From Oscillospiraceae bacterium (lineage in GTDB: Bacteria > Bacillota > Clostridia > Oscillospirales > UBA929), in NCBI GenBank assembly GCA_031271525.1, contig JAISVO010000026.1, positions 1 to 30,972 on the forward strand: DNA of 30,972 nt. Reading direction: 5' to 3'. The position numbers were made by a program, and so were the translations under genes. A model generated the notes under the pieces. It saw only the letters and a program-made list of their open reading frames with translations. It searched no databases and was not told where the DNA came from. Below are positions 24,499 through 30,972 of this stretch, in pieces (position 1 is the stretch's first letter; every line of letters starts with the position of its first letter).

Positions 24499-25176
24499 AT
24501 GGCAAGCACTGATTTTTCCAGAGTATTGGCGTTTTTGCGGAAGGAGCGGGGGTTGAGCCAGCGGGCCGCCGCCGAAGCGCTCCGTATATCGCAAGCCCTT
24601 TTGAGCCATTATGAGACAGGAGCCCGCGAACCGGGGCTGCCGTTTATCGTCCGCGTCTGTGACTTCTACGGCGTGTCGGCGGACTATCTGCTGGGGCGCA
24701 CATTGGTGCGGGACAGCGCCGCCGCCCTCGATCCGGAGGAGGTCTATGACGCGCAGAGCGAGAAGGATAACCGTCTGGGGCGGGCATCCGCCTCTTCGAT
24801 GCTGGGGCGGAAGATGGTGGTCAACGCCATCTGCGTCCTGTTCGACCTCGCGGGGCGTTCGGGCAGCACCGAGTTGACCGCCGAGCTGACAAACTACTTC
24901 GGCGGCGCGGTCTACAAGATGTTCCGCCACTTCTGCGTCCAGTCGGACGCCGACGGGTTCTTCTCCGTCCCCGGCTCCGTCTGCGGCGCGGCGTCGGCCG
25001 CCGACATGGCGCGGAGCGAGGCGCGGTTCCTCACCGTCCTCCACCGGAAGGACGATCCGCCCCGTTTGCCGGGGGTGACCAACGATACCCTGTACGAGGA
25101 GTATCCGCAGTTGGTGCGAAGCTTGCTCACCCTGACCCATCAGGCGGGGTCGAGAGCCGCGAAATACCTGCCGTAG
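24499..25176 (+). CDS. XRE-family transcriptional regulator
   Basis: DNA-binding protein of 225 residues. The N-terminal helix-turn-helix (about 8-66) is a clear Cro/C1 type: LRKERGLSQRAAAEALRIS, then QALLSHYETGAREPG and VCDFYGVSADYLLGR. The remaining 150 residues form a helical domain of unknown role, containing FGGAVYKMFRHFC, possibly for dimerisation or ligand sensing. ATG 24499 is preceded by GGGGTGA at six bases. It is divergent from pduL and the glycogen genes and leads a three-gene unit on the plus strand. Control of either or both units is plausible but not shown. Confidence 0.9.
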   Translation: MASTDFSRVLAFLRKERGLSQRAAAEALRISQALLSHYETGAREPGLPFIVRVCDFYGVSADYLLGRTLVRDSAAALDPEEVYDAQSEKDNRLGRASASSMLGRKMVVNAICVLFDLAGRSGSTELTAELTNYFGGAVYKMFRHFCVQSDADGFFSVPGSVCGAASAADMARSEARFLTVLHRKDDPPRLPGVTNDTLYEEYPQLVRSLLTLTHQAGSRAAKYLP

Positions 25177-25199
25177 AGGCTTACGGGAAAGGAAGAAAT

Positions 25200-25868
25200 T
25201 TGGGGATTTATTATTACTTCAACAGTTTCGGCATGATATGGGTGGTCATGCTGTCCCTCCTCGTCCTCTTCGTCCTGCTCTGGTTCTTAACCCGCTCGGG
25301 GACGACGAAACGGAAGGCTGTAAAGGTGTCGCTTTGTCTCGCGGGATTCGCCGCCGTGCTGGTTGCCGCCGGATTCGTGCTTCTAAGCGATTATGAGGAA
25401 CCCAGCCGTGTGAATATAACGCCTTTACAGCAACTCGGAGACGAGCTTTTGCCCGACTACGAAACCCGTCAGGCATCTCTGGAGGAGACCCGGTTTTTTG
25501 TGAGCAAGGGACGGGGGGTTTACAACTACGAATTCACATATTACGACAGGCCGTCGGCGGAGATGACCGTTTACGTCCTGCAGAGTCCCGAGGAGGCATA
25601 CGACAACCTCCTCTACCTCCCCGATGTGCGGGAGGAAAAGATAGAGCGGCTGAGCGGCACCGTCCTCCTCTACCGGGGCGACTCCCGGATGCGCCGGGAC
25701 AGCAGGGGGTTTATGTTCGAGGACCTAAGCCGCCGGGTGGAGACCTACTTTATCATCGGAAGCACCCTTTTCAGCCTCCGTGAGACGGGCGACGCGGAGA
25801 AAATCGGCGACACATCGGGCGAGATCCTCGCGATGCTGAGCGAGACAGTATTTACCCGGGAGGAGTGA
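25200..25868 (+). CDS. Two-span membrane protein, unknown function
   Basis: No family recognised. 222 residues with hydrophobic spans at about 12-30 and 43-63, separated by a basic loop (SGTTKRKAVK). That loop suggests both ends face outward, so the roughly 155-residue C-terminal domain is extracytoplasmic. That domain is rich in charged residues and tyrosine (YNYEFTYYDRPS, RRVETYFIIGSTLFSLRE) and looks like a compact alpha/beta fold. The start is a TTG at 25200, five bases after AAAGGA, 24 bases behind the XRE gene. An aldo/keto reductase gene follows four bases after its stop. Shared transcription with the regulator is likely. Confidence 0.75.
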   Translation: MGIYYYFNSFGMIWVVMLSLLVLFVLLWFLTRSGTTKRKAVKVSLCLAGFAAVLVAAGFVLLSDYEEPSRVNITPLQQLGDELLPDYETRQASLEETRFFVSKGRGVYNYEFTYYDRPSAEMTVYVLQSPEEAYDNLLYLPDVREEKIERLSGTVLLYRGDSRMRRDSRGFMFEDLSRRVETYFIIGSTLFSLRETGDAEKIGDTSGEILAMLSETVFTREE

Positions 25869-25872
25869 ACGG

Positions 25873-26895
25873 ATGGACGCCGTGACGCTGGGCAGAACAG
25901 GCTTAACAACCGGCAAAAACGGGTTCGGCGCGCTGCCGATCCAACGGATCGGGACGGCGGACGCCGAACGGATCCTCCGAAAGGCGTTTGACGGCGGGAT
26001 TCATTTCTTCGACACCGCCCGCGCCTATTCGGACAGCGAGGAGAAGATGGGACGGGCGCTCTCGGACGTCCGGAACAAGCTCATCATCGCTACCAAGACG
26101 GGCGCGCCGGACGCGAAGGGCTTTTGGGAACACCTCGGGCAGAGCCTGACTTTGTTGAAGACGGATTATATCGACCTGTACCAGTTCCATAACATAAGTC
26201 CCTACCCCCGTCCCGGAGACGGGTCCGGGCTGTATGAAGCCGCGCTGGAAGCAAAGCGGAAGGGGACAATCCGGTTTATCGGACTGACCGCCCACCGGCT
26301 TCAGACCGCGCGGGAAGCCGTGGAGTCGGGGCTGTACGACACCCTGCAGTTCCCCTTCTCCTATCTCTCCTCGGAGGAGGAGATTGCCTTGACGGCGCTC
26401 TGCCGGGAGAAGGGGGTCGGATTCATCGCGATGAAGTCCCTCGCCGGCGGTTTGATCACTAACGCCAAGGCGGCATACGCCTTTATGTCGGAGCAGGACA
26501 ATGTGCTCCCTATCTGGGGGATTCAACGGGAGCGGGAATTGGACGAGTTCCTCGCGTTCGCGGAAAACCCGCCCAAGTTGGACGACAGTCTCCGCGCGGA
26601 GATCGACGCCGACCGCGCCATGCTGACCGGCGGGTTCTGCCGGGGCTGCGGCTACTGCCTGCCCTGTCCGGCGGGGATACCGATCCACACCTGCGCCCGG
26701 ATGTCCCTGCTGATCCGCCGCTCGCCCCCGGCACAGCACCTCACCGAAAGCTCCCGGGCGATGATGGGACGGATTGAGAACTGTACCCACTGCGGCCACT
26801 GCTCCGCGCACTGCCCGTACGGGCTGGACACCCCCGCGCTGCTCGCGAGAAACTATGAGGACTACAAGGAGATACTGGCGGGGAAGGACCTGTAG
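25873..26895 (+). CDS. Aldo/keto reductase with C-terminal 4Fe-4S ferredoxin-type domain
   Basis: Predicted oxidoreductase of 340 residues. The AKR barrel keeps the catalytic tetrad: D47 (FFDTARAYSD), Y52, K75 (IIATKTG) and H106 (LYQFHNI). The C-terminal part has two cysteine clusters, FCRGCGYCLPCP (C256, C259, C262, C265) and NCTHCGHCSAHCP (C304, C307, C310, C314), enough for one or two 4Fe-4S clusters. This architecture is widespread in anaerobes; electron partner and substrate are usually unknown. ATG 25873 has GGGAGGAG seven bases upstream. A strong terminator follows 20 bases after the stop, making it the last gene of the XRE unit. Confidence 0.93.
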   Translation: MDAVTLGRTGLTTGKNGFGALPIQRIGTADAERILRKAFDGGIHFFDTARAYSDSEEKMGRALSDVRNKLIIATKTGAPDAKGFWEHLGQSLTLLKTDYIDLYQFHNISPYPRPGDGSGLYEAALEAKRKGTIRFIGLTAHRLQTAREAVESGLYDTLQFPFSYLSSEEEIALTALCREKGVGFIAMKSLAGGLITNAKAAYAFMSEQDNVLPIWGIQRERELDEFLAFAENPPKLDDSLRAEIDADRAMLTGGFCRGCGYCLPCPAGIPIHTCARMSLLIRRSPPAQHLTESSRAMMGRIENCTHCGHCSAHCPYGLDTPALLARNYEDYKEILAGKDL

Positions 26896-26914
26896 GATAC
26901 TTCCTGCCGAAGGC

Positions 26915-26954
26915 AAAGCTCCCTTGCCAAAGCTCAAACGGCAAGGGGGCTTTT
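26915..26954 (+). terminator. Rho-independent terminator after the aldo/keto reductase gene
   Basis: A long stem, AAAGC-CCCTTGCC pairing with GGCAAGGG-GCTTTT with one mismatch or bulge, closes an 11-base loop and ends in TTTT. Because the stem begins with AAAGC, a shorter A-run also lies on the other side, but no gene reads into it from the right. Confidence 0.88.
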
Positions 26955-27001
26955 GATGATTGGGCAGCGCCGCAGCGCCGTCCTCTTTGCAGAGTTTGAC
27001 C

Positions 27002-27021
27002 GAACAATTAACATATTGTTC
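27002..27021 (+). promoter_or_regulatory. Inverted repeat upstream of the VTC-domain gene
   Basis: GAACAAT and ATTGTTC are perfect 7-bp arms around a 6-base spacer, about 90 bases before the VTC-protein start. It is AT-rich in a GC-rich background and follows a TTGACC sequence (26996-27001). I found no well-spaced -10 box, so the promoter itself is unassigned. A candidate operator for this envelope cluster. Confidence 0.5.
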
Positions 27022-27109
27022 AGAGAGCCGAAATGATCCATTCACACATACCTGATATTATTAGCACAATCAACGCTGTGAGCGGAGAGTAGGCAGGAGG
27101 CGAGTCATC

Positions 27110-27811
27110 ATGGAGTGCATCTTCCAGCGGTATGAGACAAAATACCTCGTCACGCGGAAACAAGGAGCCGCGCTTCGGGACGTTTTCCTTCGGTATATGG
27201 AGCCGGATCGCTACGGAGCCTATCTGGTGCAGAATCTGTACTACGACACCGAGGGTTGGGATGTCATCCGCGCATCGGTTGACAAACCGTTCTACAAGGA
27301 AAAACTGCGGCTCCGCTGTTACGGCCCGCACGGGACCGACCTCTTTCTGGAGTTGAAGAAGAAGTTTGACGGGATCGTATACAAGCGTCGGATCGCTCTC
27401 CCCGAAAGCGCGTCCGTGCGGGACGCCGTCGCGGCGAACCCCGCGCAGATCGCGCGGGAGCTTGAGTTCTACTTAAAGGCAAACGACGTCTCGGAGAAGA
27501 TCTACCTCGCGTATAACCGGACCGCGATCACCGGTGAGCAGGGACTGCGCGTCACGTTCGACACCGACATACGCTTCCGCACGGACCGTCTGGATTTCAA
27601 GCCCCCATATGAAGGGATTCCGATCCTGCCCGGCGACAGGATGCTGATCGAGATCAAGACGCTCGGCGGAGCCCCGATTTGGATGGCGCGCGCCCTCAGC
27701 GAACACCATGTGTATCCGACGCCCTTTTCCAAAGTCGGAACCTGTTATATAAACTACATCTTGGGGCGGCCGGCGCCGTCGGAAAAAAGGTTGGTGGAAC
27801 TCAGTGCTTGA
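27110..27811 (+). CDS. VTC-domain protein (polyphosphate-polymerase-like)
   Basis: Single-domain member of the VTC family, part of the triphosphate tunnel metalloenzymes, 233 residues. Expected tunnel residues are visible along the beta strands: RYETKYLV (E9, K11), LYYDTEGW, KEKLRLRCYG, LFLELKKKF, YKRRIALP, YNRTAI, LRVTFDTDI, LIEIKT and FSKVGTCYINY. In yeast Vtc4 this domain makes polyphosphate from ATP; the bacterial single-domain proteins are much less studied. There are no membrane spans, so it acts in the cytoplasm or at the membrane face. ATG 27110 has AGGAGG nine bases upstream. It overlaps the following DUF4956 gene by eight bases, a pairing that recurs in bacteria and suggests a complex. 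Confidence 0.9.
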   Translation: MECIFQRYETKYLVTRKQGAALRDVFLRYMEPDRYGAYLVQNLYYDTEGWDVIRASVDKPFYKEKLRLRCYGPHGTDLFLELKKKFDGIVYKRRIALPESASVRDAVAANPAQIARELEFYLKANDVSEKIYLAYNRTAITGEQGLRVTFDTDIRFRTDRLDFKPPYEGIPILPGDRMLIEIKTLGGAPIWMARALSEHHVYPTPFSKVGTCYINYILGRPAPSEKRLVELSA

Positions 27812-28481
27812 AGCCCTCTCCGGCAGCGTCACCAACGGGACGCCCACCCTCGGCGGGGTGATCCTCTGCTCGGTCTGTTCGCTCGTCTTCGGGCTCGGCG
27901 TAGCCCTCGTCTATATGTACAAGAACAAGTACAGCAAGAGCCTTGCGCTGACGCTGGTCCTCATCCCGGCAACCGTGCAGATCGTCATCATGCTCACCAG
28001 CGGCAATATCGGGGCGGGGGTCGCGACGGCGGGCGCGTTTAATCTGGTGCGGTTCCGCTCCCTCCCCGGTAAAGCAAAAGACATCGGCAGTCTCTTCTTC
28101 GCGATGGCGTTGGGGCTTGTCACCGGGATGGGCTATCTGTTCTACGCCTTTGTCTTCCTCACGCTGATCGGCGCCGCGAGTATGGTCTTGACCAGTGCCC
28201 GTTTCGGGCAGGGCGGGACGGAACCTCGGACACTCCGGATCCTGATCCCCGAAAACCTCGATTATGACGGCCTGTTCAGCGATGTCTTTGAAAAGTATAC
28301 CAAGAGCGCCGAGCTGAACAAGGTGAAGAGCACCAATATGGGGAGTATCTTTGAACTCACCTATTCGGTGCAGCTGAAAACGGCTTCGCTGCCAAAGGCG
28401 TTCCTCGACGAGCTGCGGTGCCGGAACGGGAACCTGAATATCCTGCTCAGCCGTGAGCAGCGCGACGGAGAGGAGCTTTAA
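27804..28481 (+). CDS. DUF4956 membrane protein
   Basis: Polytopic membrane protein of 225 residues with about four spans (about 17-38, 46-65, 93-110 and 112-128) and a cytoplasmic C-terminal domain of some 95 residues. The highly conserved block AFNLVRFRSLPGKAKDIG (about 78-95), with two arginines between hydrophobic segments, is the family hallmark. The C-terminal domain (RTLRILIPENLDYDG onwards) is ferredoxin-like in appearance, which is an inference. Function unknown. The GTG start at 27804 lies inside the end of the VTC gene, so the two are translationally coupled. It may be the membrane partner or channel for the VTC enzyme. Confidence 0.88.
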   Translation: MLEALSGSVTNGTPTLGGVILCSVCSLVFGLGVALVYMYKNKYSKSLALTLVLIPATVQIVIMLTSGNIGAGVATAGAFNLVRFRSLPGKAKDIGSLFFAMALGLVTGMGYLFYAFVFLTLIGAASMVLTSARFGQGGTEPRTLRILIPENLDYDGLFSDVFEKYTKSAELNKVKSTNMGSIFELTYSVQLKTASLPKAFLDELRCRNGNLNILLSREQRDGEEL

Positions 28482-28484
28482 GCT

Positions 28485-29906
28485 ATGCGTATGAAAATAC
28501 TCTGCCTGTTCTTGGCGGCGCTGCTCGCGGGATGCTCGGCCGTCACGGCCGAACCCTCGGAAGAGGCTGGAAACACCCCCCGGGAGCAAGAACCGGCGAC
28601 CCCGCTTGTCGCCGGCGAGGTTATCACACAAGCCGGGACATACAACCTGACCGGCGGGCAGATTCTGATTGACGCCGGTAAGGACGACGTCGTCAAACTG
28701 GTGCTGGACGGCGTCACCCTGCGGGGCGAGACCGGCCCCGCGATTTATGCCAAGCAGTGCAAAGAGGTTGAGATTATTCTCGCCGAAGGGTCTGTCAACA
28801 CGGTGTCCGACAGCGCGGAGTACGCCGCGTCGGACGAGAACGAACCGGACGCCGCTATTTTTGTCCAAGACAGTCTGACAATCTCCGGGAGCGGGGCGCT
28901 GAACGTCACGGGCAACCATAACCACGGGATCCGCAGTCAGGATATTCTGACCGTCAGCGGCGGGGAGGTCAGCGTCACGGCAGTCGGGGACGCCCTTCGC
29001 GGGCGGGACGGCGTTGCTGTGAAGGGCGGCCGCCTCACCCTCAACGCCGGGGGCGACGGGATCCAGTCGAACAATGCCGACGACGACACCAAAGGCTTTG
29101 TGAACATTGACGGCGGGGAGATCACGATACAGGCGGCCAAGGACGGCATTCAGGCGGAAAGCAGCCTGACCGTCTCCGGCGGCTCGGTTACGGTGGAAGG
29201 CTCGACGGAGGCCTTGGAGGCAAGCCATATTTATATCACCGGCGGGAAGCTGGACTTGCTTTCAACCGACGACGCGATCAACGCCGCGGGCGGCGACGAC
29301 ACCGGAGGCTTATTCGGCAGGATGGGCTTCGGTGGCGGCGACTATACGGTGGACATCAGCGGCGGGGAGGTGATCTTCCACGCCGGCGGAGACGGGATCG
29401 ATTCCAACGGAACGCTCAATATCAGCGGCGGCACGGTGTTCGCGACGATCAACTCCAGCGCCGACAACGCGGCTCTGGACAGCGACGGCGAAACAACGGT
29501 CACCGGGGGAACCGTCATCGCGGGAGGGACGGGCACTTTCGGGAACCTCTCTTCCGGCTCGACGGAGAGCTATGTCTACCTGACGGGCATTCGTGAGGGA
29601 GACCGGATCACCGTGACTTCCGGCGGGGAAGAACTTGTAACCTACGCAGCCGACCGCGCGTTGGCGGCCCTCGCAATCTTCGCCCCCGGCATCGTCAGCG
29701 GCGAGAGCTGCGAGGTTTCGGTGAACGGCGCCGTGACCTCGGTTACGGCTGGCACGGGCGGCGGTTTCATGGGCGGTATGGGCGGCGGCCGAGGCAATTG
29801 GGGCGGCTTTGGCGGCGGACAGTCCGGCGATAACCGCTTTCCCGAAGATTTTTCAACGACACCGCCCGAAGGCGGCCGGGAGCGGAACGGTCCGCCCGAG
29901 CTGTGA
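28485..29906 (+). CDS. Beta-helical surface lipoprotein, carbohydrate-binding type (PF14262/Cthe_2159-like)
   Basis: Exported lipoprotein of 473 residues. The lipobox is LLAGC (C17), followed by a Glu/Pro-rich linker (about 22-42). From about 45 to 350 it is built of 18-22-residue rungs. Each has a turn such as SGG, TGG or DGG and a strand, then a G-D-G-I/G-D-A-L type turn (SGGEVSVTAVGDALRG, GGRLTLNAGGDGIQSN, DGGEITIQAAKDGIQA, SGGEVIFHAGGDGIDS). This is the look of a right-handed parallel beta-helix. Cthe_2159, a relative by memory, binds acidic polysaccharide and calcium; acidic turn residues here could do the same. The C-terminus (about 425-473) is Gly/Met/Asn/Pro-rich and probably disordered. 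ATG 28485 has AGGAG nine bases upstream. It lies three bases after the DUF4956 gene and overlaps the glycosyltransferase gene by four. Confidence 0.87.
   Translation: MRMKILCLFLAALLAGCSAVTAEPSEEAGNTPREQEPATPLVAGEVITQAGTYNLTGGQILIDAGKDDVVKLVLDGVTLRGETGPAIYAKQCKEVEIILAEGSVNTVSDSAEYAASDENEPDAAIFVQDSLTISGSGALNVTGNHNHGIRSQDILTVSGGEVSVTAVGDALRGRDGVAVKGGRLTLNAGGDGIQSNNADDDTKGFVNIDGGEITIQAAKDGIQAESSLTVSGGSVTVEGSTEALEASHIYITGGKLDLLSTDDAINAAGGDDTGGLFGRMGFGGGDYTVDISGGEVIFHAGGDGIDSNGTLNISGGTVFATINSSADNAALDSDGETTVTGGTVIAGGTGTFGNLSSGSTESYVYLTGIREGDRITVTSGGEELVTYAADRALAALAIFAPGIVSGESCEVSVNGAVTSVTAGTGGGFMGGMGGGRGNWGGFGGGQSGDNRFPEDFSTTPPEGGRERNGPPEL
28950..29535 (+). repeat. Degenerate about 60-base repeats coding beta-helix rungs
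   Basis: At least seven units beginning with (S/T/D)GG-x-(V/I/L) recur every 18-25 codons. DNA units share a core like AGCGGCGGGGAGGT. The repetition reflects the protein fold rather than a mobile repeat. Confidence 0.7.
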
Positions 29907-30972
29907 AACCGGTGGTCGTGATCCCGGCATACAAGCCGGACAACCGCCTGCCCAGACTGATACAGGCGTTGTCTTCGGAGCTTCGCGTCGTTGTGGTGGA
30001 CGACGGCAGCGGCCCCGAGTACGCCGGGTTCTTCCATAAGCTAAAGAGTCTCTGCGCCGTCAGCGCCCACAGTGTGAACCGGGGCAAAGGCGCGGCGCTC
30101 AAAACCGGGATCCGTGAAGTGAAACGGCTTTACCCGGAGACGATCGGCATCGTCACGGCGGACGCCGACGGGCAGCACACGCCGGAGGACATCCTCCGGG
30201 TGGCGGAGGCGCTCGAAACCGGGCCGGACGCGCTGATCCTCGGCGTCAGGAGCTTTTCGGAACCGTCGGTCCCCGCAAAGAGCAAGATCGGCAACCGCGT
30301 CACCTCGGCGGCCTTCAGGCTTGTCACCGGGGTACGCTGCTTAGATACCCAGACCGGCTTGCGGGGTTTTTCGATGGCCTTCGCCGAAACCGCACTGGAC
30401 ATTCCGGGGGAAAGGTTTGAATACGAGTTCCATCTGCTGCTGCACGCCGTGAGAAGCAATGTCCCTCTTCGCGAGGTCGCGATTCAAACCGTTTATTTTG
30501 ACGGGAACAGAGCGACCCGCTTCCGGGCGGTCCGGGACTCGGCGCGCGTCTTTGCCGGTTTTTTACGGTTCGGAGCGTCCTCCCTCTGTTCGGCGCTCGC
30601 GGATATAAGTCTCTTCTCGCTGTTCAGCTTGGTTTTTAGTTGGGGGATTCTGGCTTCCACCGTTCTGGCGAGGCTATTGAGCGGCGCGTTGAATTTTACG
30701 ATGAATCAGCGGTGGGTCTTCCGTGGGAAGAACGGGGACAGAACCGCCCTGCTGAGGTACGCGGCGCTGTTTATCGGGCAGATGCTGACCAGCTGGCTTC
30801 TCGTTACGGCGCTCGCGGAGCTGCTGCCGCTCACAATCGCCAAGGTCCTTGTCGATTTGGGGCTGTTTGCGGTGAGCTACTATGTGCAGAAAAATGTTGT
30901 GTTCCGCTTACCCCACGCAAAAGGCCGGGAGGGAATGACCCTGATAAACACAGTCATACGGTTTATGAGGAA
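29903..30972 (+). CDS. Glycosyltransferase family 2 fused to a GtrA-like membrane domain (3' end beyond window)
   Basis: At least 356 residues, still open at the right edge. The GT2 domain (about 1-210) has PAYKPDNRL, VVVVDDGSG (D33, D34), NRGKGAALKTGI and TADADGQH (D87, D89, metal-binding), plus a DTQTGLRGF segment of the dolichol-phosphate-sugar synthase subgroup. After a basic linker, a GtrA-type domain of four spans (about 218-335) has the signature RLLSGALNFTMNQRWVF and ends near YYVQKNVVF. Such enzymes load sugars onto polyprenyl phosphate and help move them across the membrane for cell-envelope glycosylation. The GTG start overlaps the lipoprotein stop (GTGA). About 20 more residues after the GtrA domain suggest either a tail or a further domain. 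Confidence 0.88.
   Translation, partial: MKPVVVIPAYKPDNRLPRLIQALSSELRVVVVDDGSGPEYAGFFHKLKSLCAVSAHSVNRGKGAALKTGIREVKRLYPETIGIVTADADGQHTPEDILRVAEALETGPDALILGVRSFSEPSVPAKSKIGNRVTSAAFRLVTGVRCLDTQTGLRGFSMAFAETALDIPGERFEYEFHLLLHAVRSNVPLREVAIQTVYFDGNRATRFRAVRDSARVFAGFLRFGASSLCSALADISLFSLFSLVFSWGILASTVLARLLSGALNFTMNQRWVFRGKNGDRTALLRYAALFIGQMLTSWLLVTALAELLPLTIAKVLVDLGLFAVSYYVQKNVVFRLPHAKGREGMTLINTVIRFMR

Noticed and set aside
27009..27065. Promoter for the VTC operon using TATTAT near 27056
   Set aside because: No -35-like sequence at 16-18 bases upstream; recorded only as unresolved.
29170..29186. Second copy of the CTCCGGCGGCTC head of the glgP-metG repeat
   Set aside because: It is a short chance match inside the beta-helix gene coding a SGG turn; the rest of the element is absent.

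Overview
The window is GC-rich, almost fully coding and free of mobile elements, rRNA and tRNA genes. The gene set suggests a high-GC anaerobic member of the Clostridia, probably Oscillospiraceae/Ruminococcaceae-like. The clues are a paired GlgC/GlgD ADP-glucose pyrophosphorylase, a short zinc-ended (type 3) prolyl-tRNA synthetase, a citrate/isopropylmalate-synthase-like DRE-TIM enzyme, a PduL phosphotransacylase, a ferredoxin-ended aldo/keto reductase, and strong GGAGG-type ribosome sites. This is inferred from gene content; no marker RNA is present.

Layout. (1) 1-2199, minus: a VanR-like response regulator and an overlapping multi-membrane-span histidine kinase that runs off the left edge. 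(2) 2271-4821, minus: a compact transcription unit with its own promoter and terminator, holding an M19 dipeptidase, two membrane-associated proteins of unknown function and a dCMP deaminase. (3) 4866-7819, plus: proS, read from a near-consensus promoter, then a DRE-TIM acyl-transferase resembling Re-citrate synthase. (4) 7835-11371, plus: a zinc-uptake operon, zur-znuA-znuC-znuB plus a small lipoprotein. A perfect 10-bp inverted repeat sits on its -10 box. (5) 11378-24260, minus: a long unit transcribed pduL-glgB-glgC-glgD-glgA-glgP-metG-amylase-GNAT. It combines glycogen synthesis, branching, phosphorolysis and alpha-glucan hydrolysis with a phosphotransacylase and, unexpectedly, methionyl-tRNA synthetase. 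(6) 24409-26954, plus: an XRE regulator, a two-span membrane protein and an iron-sulfur aldo/keto reductase, closed by a strong terminator. (7) 27002-30972, plus: a VTC-domain protein, a DUF4956 membrane protein, a beta-helical lipoprotein (PF14262-like) and a GT2-GtrA glycosyltransferase that runs off the right edge.

How the parts work together. The glycogen unit can make, branch and degrade glycogen from one transcript. PduL, which interconverts acyl-CoA and acyl-phosphate, is its first gene, and an XRE regulator is divergent from it. The zinc operon is a self-contained homeostasis circuit. The most intriguing and least understood block is the last one. A VTC-type (polyphosphate-polymerase-like) domain, a conserved membrane protein of unknown function, a surface beta-helix lipoprotein and a lipid-linked-sugar type glycosyltransferase overlap or abut, which suggests one cell-envelope system. 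No CRISPR array, phage, transposon or toxin-antitoxin system was seen.
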